Shown: piece by piece, positions 56,290 to 64,000 of the stretch
Numbering within the stretch: position 1 is the stretch's first letter
How the letters are laid out: each line of letters starts with the position of its first letter
DNA from: Lathyrus oleraceus
Taxonomy: Eukaryota > Streptophyta > Magnoliopsida > Fabales > Fabaceae
Assembly: GCF_024323335.1 (NCBI RefSeq)
Contig: NC_066585.1
Location: forward strand, 84,060,614-84,124,613
Length of the DNA: 64,000 nucleotides
Reading direction: 5' to 3'
The notes under the pieces: generated by a model
Database searches by the model: none
What the model saw: only the letters and a program-made list of their open reading frames with translations
Told to the model about the DNA's origin: nothing
Made by a program: the position numbers and the translations under genes

Positions 56290-59200
56290 TGTCGCATTAC
56301 GCGAAAAACCGGCGGGAAAACAAGAACAACAGAGCCGCCACCGTGCGTTATTTATCCCAAAAGAGGGAAAGGAAACGCTCAGAGTAAACCTGGAAAGAAC
56401 ATGGTCTCGCGACCAGAGAGAATGGGATCGGGAGTCGGTTATGCGAAGGGAAGGTATTAGCACCCCTACGCATCCGTAGTACTCTACGGGATCCACGCAC
56501 AATAGGAAGGAAAATGGTTGCTAAAACACTGCTCGCACACATATAAATACCGGCTGAAAGAGACACAAGAAAACAAACAAGACGGACTCGGCAGGATGTC
56601 GCATCCTGGGCCTACTTAGTCTATCAAGCATAGACATCAGAGTCTAAGTAGTTCGGACTGGGGGAAAACATGCTCGCTAGGATGTCGCATCCTATGCATA
56701 CGTATCTCCTTTGGACGAAGGAGAATCAGAGCATTCGTAGCTCGGCTAACACGCACACAAACAAACGCAGGCAAAGGTAAACGTGGAGCCTGAATGCCAA
56801 TCACTGGGCTTACATCAGCATCCGAACCAAAACACACACAAGAAGGCAAACGTGGAGCCTGAATGCCAATCACTGGGCTTACATCAGCATCCGAACCAAA
56901 CGCACGCACACTGGAACCCGAATGCCACTCGATGGACTTACATCAGCTTCCAAGCACACAACGAGACACAGGATGTGGAATGCCAATCGCTGGGCTTACA
57001 TCCATCTCCTAACACCAACACAAGAAGAAGAAGGGTCTCGATTGCAACTAGGGCAAGAGAAAGGGAAGGTCTCAATCGCAACGAGGGCGAGAGAAAAGAA
57101 TTAGTGTTAGTTGTTAGTCAAACTCGACAAGACATCGCATCTCGTGCCTACGTATCTCATCTGGACATGAGAATCAGAGTTGCCGTAGTTCGGCTAAACT
57201 ATTCCTGTTGGTTTGTGTTTTTTAAGTGGATAACGTCACTACGCAATCTACCGGATGCTCGACCTTTGGAGACTTACTCACCTGTGGTAGAAGGAGTTGA
57301 CGTATCCTTAAGAGGGGATAATGTTTGTTTGTGTTTTAGGAAAGCTCAAGCAAGAAAGGAAGTCCTATACGAAGGAACCGTGCTACCTTAATTGTCATGC
57401 AAACAAGACTACGCGGAGTCTAGCAAACCTAGGGGATACAATCACACCACACAAACATATACAGCATGAAATAAACACACCAACAAGGGGCTCAAACATC
57501 AGGGTTAGGCTTTAGTCGAGGGGTCATATCAACCTCAACAAACAAGCCTCTGTATCGGGGTCAGGTTAGCTCTTAACCTTGCCATTGAGGGGCTAAGGTG
57601 AAGCCAGATGAAAGGTGATGAGGGGTGTGCCTCATTGCTTCTATCTCTGGTCAGAGAGAGCATCAGACAAGGGAGCGTGGGTCCAGAATGGGGGGACCCT
57701 TCTACGCTCAGGACATAGACTCGACTGTACAATGTACAAGATCTTGGGCTTGGATCTCAATGCTACAACCATGTAATGGGAGCAAGGAGAAGACTCACAG
57801 AATAGTGGGGGATAGATTGCTTATCCCTACCTTCCACCAATTGCCTCAAATGAGGACTTTCCCTGCTTAGGACAAATATAAACATACATAAGCATTGCCT
57901 CTTAAGGAGGACTTCAGACAATGTGCCCGGCCCGGTAACAGCCGGGTCTCCAGACTACATGAAGAAGAAGGTTCTATACCTCAATGCCAATTGCTTATAA
58001 GCAAAGCAATGCAAGTTCTTAAGAGAACTGAGCAACTAGGGGTACCTGTACAAAAGTCAAACAGAATCAGCATCCCATTCATAACCAGACAACAATATAA
58101 TGACCAATTAACAATCCCAATGATGTGCATAGCACAAGTCCATGTGGACCAACATCCTACAAAACAGCCACATTAGTTTACAAGTATCAAGCAAAATATC
58201 CCAAATGTGAAACAATATCCTTAAGCCTTAACCTCTTAACCTGAAAAGCCAAAGACAAGTTCAAATGTAAGTGACAAGACCACTAGGACTAGCCTAGGGT
58301 CCAAAAGAAGGAAAAATCCTAAAACAGCAACCAATTCATGATCAAAGTCAAGCTATTTCAATAACAAAGGGATCCCAATTGGTCCCATATCCAAACTATG
58401 CACACATTTTATTCTATGCAACATGTAAGGCAAAGAGAACAAACATGGATCATATAAGAGCAACCAGCAAGATCACATCCAAATAAATGCCAAAACAGCA
58501 TGGAAAATTCCACAAAAATTAGATCCTAAACAGAGGACATTCAACAAGCTACATGTCAATTTTCAAGCAATTTGGACTAGTGGAACAATGGGAATTAATT
58601 CAACATGTCTAAGCATGCAAAAACACAATCAAATGAGGTTACAAAATATACATCAACTTCAATCTAATGGTAAACAGTGATGGTAAATGGGAAATACATG
58701 GGACCAAAGCTAAATATGAGCTCAATGTGTTAGGAACTACCCTATCAAATTTCATGGTCATTGGATTAAGTATGAGAATATGGCAACATGCTAAGGAATG
58801 TGTCACAAGTGAGATCCTAACAATGATAGGCAGCATTCAAAAAATCTTAATTAATTAGGAAATGGATTGTAAAAATCCACAAAAATTCACAGTGAATGTT
58901 AACATGTTAATGGTGCTACATGCAAAAAATTATGGCCATTGGCCAGGGGGAAGCATGGCAAAAAATTTGGGGAATTCAGCATATCACAAGGTGTCACCTT
59001 TTATTACTCACAAGTTCAATAAATCACATATCAAAAACCAGAAGGCTAAAAATTACAAAACCTATGCCAAAAATTCCAGAAATGAGTCAAGAATCTACAT
59101 CTAAAATTTCAAGTCATTTGGATTATGTATGGTGATTTGGTGATTAAAATGGTGAAGCATGTGAATTTTGTGTACATAGCAAGGATCTCTTATACCAATT

Positions 59201-61454
59201 AAAAATTCCACTAAGCACTATTTTATTTTTTTGTATCTATTAAAAAGTAGAGAAAAAATGGAGAATATCAAAAAAAGTCTCAATTTATTTGGATTAATCT
59301 TGAGTGTTTTATGATTTTTTGAAGTATTGAAATATTTATTGGAATATTATTTAGGATTAATATGAATTAATTAATTAAATTAGTACGAAAATGGCAATTC
59401 CATAAATCTTAATCCCAAGCCAAGAACGGTGCCGTATCAATTTAATGCGCTGGCGGTATTTGATTGGTTCTGGCGCGCGAAAAACACAAAACCGCGTTGA
59501 AAACGGATGGAAGCGGATCGATGCCTGGAATTTCCCAGAAAAGTTGAAGTTCATCATCTGTTCTTCATGTTCTTGGCTTCCAGATTAGGTTTTGCTCAAA
59601 TCGTAACGAAAACGCACAATCCATATACCGTTGGAACCGGTATCAACTCAGGATCACGAATACGGTGATGATTTCGTCCAGAAATTAATATACAGAGCGA
59701 ATCGAAGGAAAGAAATAATCGCATCTAAACTTCAATTGAAGATAACGTAATCAATACACAACGAAATCGCAATCTACAAATTCCAGATGACTCTACAATG
59801 ATCGTTCTACAGAATCCCTAACACAATTGGAACGATTATGAGTTTCGATTTCCGACCTTTCTTGATGAGCAGTGATGGATTCGGCGACTTCCAGCGCTCG
59901 ATTTGCAGAAACAGATGAGGAATAGTGTTGTGGCAAGTAAATGATGAGACGATTTCAGCTCCAGGATGCTCGAATCAAGCCAAATCTTTAACTGTCATGG
60001 AAGAATGAAGTTTTGCAACAGCTTGTGATTGTGAGTTTTCCGGATCCGAAACCTGCAAACAGGAACTCAACAGCAAGTGTAATTGACGAATTCACCAAGA
60101 ATTAGCTCAAAGATTCATCAAATTGGTGAATTGATGCAAAAAGAGTGTGGTGAAACTTTGAGAGAAATGAGAGGATTTTTGTTAGATTTGGTGAGTGATT
60201 GCAAATTGTGATTGTGAATTATGATTAGCCTTCAAAATTCTGTTATGGATTAACTATATATATGGTACACTTAATCCATCACTTAATCAAGATTAGTGAG
60301 AAATGAGATTTTCCAAAATTAAGCTTATGTGCCTTTTTGCTCTTTCTCTAAACCAGTCCATATATCAGCTCAACTTTGATTCAAACAAGTCCAAAATATC
60401 ACATGTGATGTGTAGAAACAATTCCCACTTCCATAGGCCATGTAATTTGCAATTTCACCATGTGATGGAAAATGTCCAATTTATGCACTTTCATTCTTCA
60501 AGCCAAAACTCAAAGTATGAAGCCTAGCCATGAAACGAGGATTCAAACACACTCCAAATGCCATTCCTGAGGTGTTACAAAAGGTCCCATCCCAAAATTC
60601 CAAATATTTTGACATTTGGACAATTTTGCCCCTGGTCCAGTTCAGCTGTCCAGTTGAAAAGTGACTTTTTGCCTTGGCCATTTTTGGAAAAATCCAATGA
60701 TGCACCCTTGAAATACATGTCAAATGGAGTTTGTGCATATAAAGAACTTGCAATTTGGACAAACCATGTGGTAGTTATGGCCTCCTGATTACGGGTCTTT
60801 TCTGAAATTCACTAAGCCATATTTTGCAAACCACACATTGGATTTTCAAGTTCTTGGACTTTTTGGAAAGGTGAGAACAAGATCTTCAACTTTCATGTTG
60901 GACAAAATTCCATTTGAAGCTTGTATGATGAAGTTATTTTGAGGGGAAAAAGTTTCCATTTTGGGCAGCTGAAATTACAGGTCGCCTGCTATTTTTGGAA
61001 ACTTTCTGTCTGAGCTCAATTCCTTCAACCTTGGTCTTTGTCATGTCAAATGAGACTTATATGGACATGAATGAGGCCTTTCAAACCATTTCCCACCTTC
61101 CAATCCATAGAATCGGGCACAGTTGACCACAGTTGACCACAGTTGACTTTCTAGGGTTTCTGGTTGACTGAACAATGACTGGTGACTTCTGAACATCCAA
61201 TCTTTGGCCAAACCACTTCAAAATGATCCTTGGACCATATGAGCTTGAAAGATCAACCCTAGGGCTTTGTCTCAATGAAAATGGCACTTGCTTGCCTGAT
61301 TGACTGGTTCTCCTGATCAGTTGACCTGATTCATCAACTGAGCTTGCACTTGGGCACATGGACAATGCAATGTTATGCAGTGGACATTGTTAATGCTATG
61401 ACCTAGTATGCAATGAATGTACACAATGGTAGGGTGCAAATTTGAGGTGCTACA
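56290..61454 (-). repeat. 5' LTR of Ogre B
   Basis: 5165 bp, about 99.8% identical to 42397-47561. TATA-like box at 60254-60263. The structured RNA module is at 56402-56489. Nothing else coding inside. Confidence 0.96.
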
Positions 61455-61459
61455 CCTGA

Positions 61460-61960
61460 GTGTCGTACTTCGGTACGTGCATCTACTGGGGCAACGCCTT
61501 TCTCACTCCGGTATGGGATGAAGGTTGCACTACCATTTGAGATTCAGGTTTCGTCGTGGGGTCCCGTTAGACGTAAACCTGAAAAAAGGATGAGTGGATA
61601 AGGACTCAGTATGACACGTTGGGCCTGACCGAGGAGAAAAGGGCTGACAGTTACTTGTCATGGGGCAGTTGTACCCGGTAAATGAAGCGTGTTGTCAACC
61701 GAGAAGTGCGACCTCGTGGGTAGCATGGAAGAGATATGGTGTTGAAAAGGATCCTTCATCCTCAACGATCGTAGGGGCGAGTGGACACCCAATCATGAAT
61801 CCCCAGCATGGTCAAAAAGGCTTTCTCCGACAAAGCCTTGTTGCTGACGACCATGAGTGGCGAGGATTTTCCATCCCCTGCAGATGCGGACGCAGTTAAA
61901 AGATACTTCGTGAAAAGAGACCCGCTGGACAAAAAGAATAAAAGAGTCCAGGCAAAAAAG
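61460..61960 (+). pseudogene. Ogre A integrase C-terminus remnant
   Basis: Directly after the Ogre B TSD, Ogre A resumes. Across several stops one can read LTEEKRADS-like, then from 61808 VKKAFSDKALLLTTMSGEDF and PSPADADAVKRYFVKRDPLD, matching the Ogre B piece at 52710-52988. A Lys-rich tail with a poly-A run (61980-61990) follows. There is no catalytic core. Confidence 0.8.
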
Positions 61961-62985
61961 GGCATCCCGGCGAACCAAAAAAAAAAAAAAGAGAGAAAAG
62001 GTTCGGGCAAAAGTTAGGGATAATAAAAGAAAAAACTGTACACCCGGCAAGTCGAAAACCCCACAAGGGCAACTTGGGCAAAAAAGGGTATCCCGGTGGA
62101 CTGAAACCCGAAAGGGCGGTCCAGGCAAAAGAGGGATTGAAACGAACAACTGAGTCCAGCATGATCGTTTGTGCTTTGGTTAAGACATCATGGCTAGTCT
62201 CCGACAGAGATCGATTGGAAGCGTCTTGTTCAGAAGGCCGAAAGTGCGGAAAGTCTCGAGGACATATGGGGCGTAACCGAGTTGGAACCCGATGAGATCA
62301 TAGTTTCACATTGCCACTAGGATAGATTTTTTCCTTTTGTGCGCAGTCGCCTCTTTTCAGGGATTGCTTCCTGTGTGTTGCTCGATTCCGAGCCATCCTT
62401 TTTCAGTCAATAAATGCGTGTTCAGTCAAATAGTTTTGTTTTTGTTTTCATTACCGCTTTGATTACGAAAACATCCGTTCGTTTTGATAAGAATACTTGC
62501 ATTTTGAAACATAAGAGGTCCCTTCCGATGCATGCTTATAAGATTGAAATCCGAAAATCATATTCGGAAGTTTGAGCGACCTAGATGTTGAAACATGGGA
62601 CACGCTTTTATCTAACAATCTCTTGTGCAGGTACTGTTAGATATCTTCATTCGCTGGCAGGTAGTGGTATGAAACCTTTTTGACAAAAGAGATCCCTGCA
62701 GAGCCCGACCAGGGGCAATGGACAGACGAACGGTGAAAAGCCCGTGACAGAGTTGTAACGACGATCCCTGAAAGCTAATCAAGAAGACGCCTAAGGACTG
62801 GAAACTTTGTATGAATCCCAGGAATTCGATCTTCGTGGGATGAATCAGAAAAGGCCAGGCGAGTCTGGGAGTTCTCAAAAGTGGAAAGCCGACACTGTGG
62901 GTGGACGATGGATGCCGCTGTTCGGCGACTCAACAGGTGGCCCGTGTCCGATAGGTCGTATTTCCCCAATGGGTTTGAGAGTGTC
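61961..62985 (+). other. Ogre A 3'UTR, first part
   Basis: Non-coding. GGGyATCCCGGyGrAC phrases recur (61962 and 62087). It is inversely collinear with Ogre B 51771-52709. Confidence 0.65.
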
Positions 62986-63670
62986 ATCTCCCTAGCAGAT
63001 TCGAGATCGGTGCCTCCTCAGCAAGCCTGAAGGTTACCATATCCCCAGCGGAATTGTGATTGTTTTCCAAGTATGAAGCTGTCTTCCCAGCAGAGGTTGT
63101 GTTGATGGTTTTCCCCCAGCGAGGTCCCCAAGAGGATCGGGTTCGGCGGGGCTATCCCCAGTAGAGGTAAGGAGTGGTTGTCTCCTCTAGCAGAGTAATC
63201 CCAAGTAGTTCGGGTTCAATGGAGGTCATCCCCGACAAAGTTTGTCTTTCCCCAGCAGGATGGAAATTGATGTGGTATTGAAATCCTCAGCAGAGTTCCT
63301 GGAGCTCCCTGGTGTTGTCTCCGGAGGAGACGTGTTTTTATGCATTCATCATGTAGATAAGCATATCATATTGCATCACTAGTGCGTAGCATTTCCATAA
63401 TCATGGGGAATTACGCTAAAACACTCATGCATCAGCATTTCAAACGCATCCATTAGCCCGAGGCCGTGGTGATCATCCGAGAATAGATCGTTGGAAAGAG
63501 TTTGGCATCGCGCCGCTGGATTGATTCCAGAATTGGGTTCCCCAGCAGGGTAGAGGGGTGTTTTCCCAACAAGTGACTCCTTAGTTAAGTGGGTATCCCC
63601 AGCATTGTTATTCCCCGATTAATAGCATCTTGCCAGCTTGGATCTGTTTCCCCAGCAGATGTGGGTGTGT
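62986..63670 (+). repeat. 3'UTR region studded with primer-site-complement motifs (Ogre A)
   Basis: TCCCCAGCAGAG-like motifs recur about a dozen times: near 62989, 63042, 63084, 63112, 63157, 63191, 63248, 63285, 63538, 63596 and 63649, for example TTCCCAGCAGAGG, TCCTCAGCAGAGTT and TCCCCAGCAGATG. The complement of the primer site begins TCCCCAGCAGAG. Confidence 0.75.
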
Positions 63671-64000
63671 CTGATCTCTCCATATAGAGTCGACCCCTTA
63701 GGTAGAAAGTGTCTGTCATTTCCTTCTGCACTCCCCACTGAGTTATACCCTCGTGGATGACGGTTGTTTCCGTTCCTTCCCCACACATAATGGGATGGGT
63801 TTTCCCTATTGAGTTCTTTCCTCATTAGGATGAGTCTTGATTCAGTATGCCTTTTTGGATCGATCTTAAACTGGCTTCTTTGTGGCTGTCTCTCAACAGA
63901 CTGTTTGTTGGCTTCTACCTACGAACCGGTAGTTATGAGTCCTATCTTTGAGGTCTTCTACCTACTAACCGGTAGATGTGAATCCTCTGTTCTCCTCTTT
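63671..64000 (+). other. Ogre A 3'UTR, truncated by the window end
   Basis: CTACCTACkAACCGGTAG occurs twice (63915 and 63957), the inverse of the Ogre B repeat at 50460-50800. The 3' LTR must lie further right. Confidence 0.65.

Larger units (their letters stand above)
42397..61454 (-). mobile_element. Ogre B: young, non-autonomous Ogre element nested in Ogre A
   Basis: LTRs 42397-47561 and 56290-61454 are both 5165 bp and differ at only about ten positions (about 0.2%, all transitions in those I noted). The exact TSD CCTGA lies at 42392-42396 and 61455-61459. On the minus strand: 5' LTR (56290-61454), primer site 56270-56287, leader, a short gag end, intron, RT and RNase H remnants, integrase C-terminus, a very long repeat-rich 3'UTR, polypurine tract (47562-47573) and 3' LTR. 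Coding capacity was already lost before insertion, because Ogre A shares the same gaps. Total 19.06 kb. It must have moved very recently using proteins from an intact relative. Confidence 0.97.
25002..64000 (+). mobile_element. Ogre A: Ty3/gypsy Tat-lineage element, interrupted and running off the window
   Basis: The 5' LTR 25002-29825 starts TGTAGCACC and ends GCGACA and is followed by a tRNA-Arg-type primer binding site. Internal parts in order: leader (29846-30925), gag ORF, a 174-nt intron-like segment (32200-32373), RT remnant (to 33268), Tekay insertion, RNase H remnant (41740-42391), Ogre B insertion, integrase C-terminus (61460-61960) and 3'UTR up to the window end. The 3' LTR lies beyond 64000. 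The protease core, most RT motifs and the integrase catalytic core are missing. Ogre B lacks the same parts, so the deletions predate both insertions. Without its two inserts the visible part spans about 11.5 kb. Confidence 0.93.

Overview
The window is eukaryotic plant DNA, most likely from a large-genome legume of the tribe Fabeae (pea, vetch, lentil or Lathyrus type). The reasons are the dominance of giant Ogre-type (Ty3/gypsy, Tat lineage) elements with a tRNA-Arg-like primer binding site, a SIRE-type Ty1/copia element with an envelope-like third ORF, and a chromovirus with an initiator-Met primer site. I see no intact host gene, rRNA, functional tRNA or CRISPR array. Almost every base belongs to nested LTR retrotransposons, several with exact 5-bp target duplications.

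Layout. (1) 1-502: unclassified AT-rich flank. (2) 508-11053, minus strand: decayed SIRE-type copia element, TSD TGATT, 1.15-kb LTRs, gag, protease-integrase, RT, RNase H and an envelope-like region, all broken. (3) 11059-12859: AT-rich DNA with a degenerate coiled-coil ORF, interrupted by (4) 12865-14807, a solo LTR of the Tekay-type family (TSD CATCA). (5) 15130-23606, minus strand: solo Ogre-type LTR (TSD GTAAC), swollen by about 5.3 kb that is a patchwork of fragments from at least ten recognisable nuclear genes (GAPC, UPL1/2, EB1, NUP214, PRAF, MED25, kinesin-8, a RING-type protein, a TIC32-like dehydrogenase, a COP1-interacting protein) plus at least two unrecognised pieces. (6) 23812-24979: solo SIRE-type LTR. 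(7) 25002 to the window end: 'Ogre A' on the plus strand, interrupted by a nearly intact Tekay-type chromovirus (33269-41734, TSD GGCGT) and by 'Ogre B' on the minus strand (42397-61454, TSD CCTGA).

The nesting is self-proving. Each Ogre copy carries the uninterrupted version of a site that is split in the other. LTR pairs give relative ages: Ogre B about 10 differences in 5165 bp, Tekay about 10 in 1963 bp, copia far more. Ogre A and B share the same pol deletions (no protease core, damaged RT, no integrase core), so they look like one non-autonomous family that has moved recently with proteins supplied in trans.

The most interesting signals are: the gene-fragment patchwork; a hairpin near the LTR 3' end whose middle base pair is C-G, A-U and U-A in three different LTRs (covariation); a long leader hairpin with compensatory and wobble-preserving changes between Ogre A and B; 3'UTR regions studded with a motif identical to the complement of the elements' own primer binding site; and three 14-bp-stem, 7-nt-loop hairpins at exact 72-nt spacing in the Tekay LTR. 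All identifications were made by eye from sequence; no database search was run.
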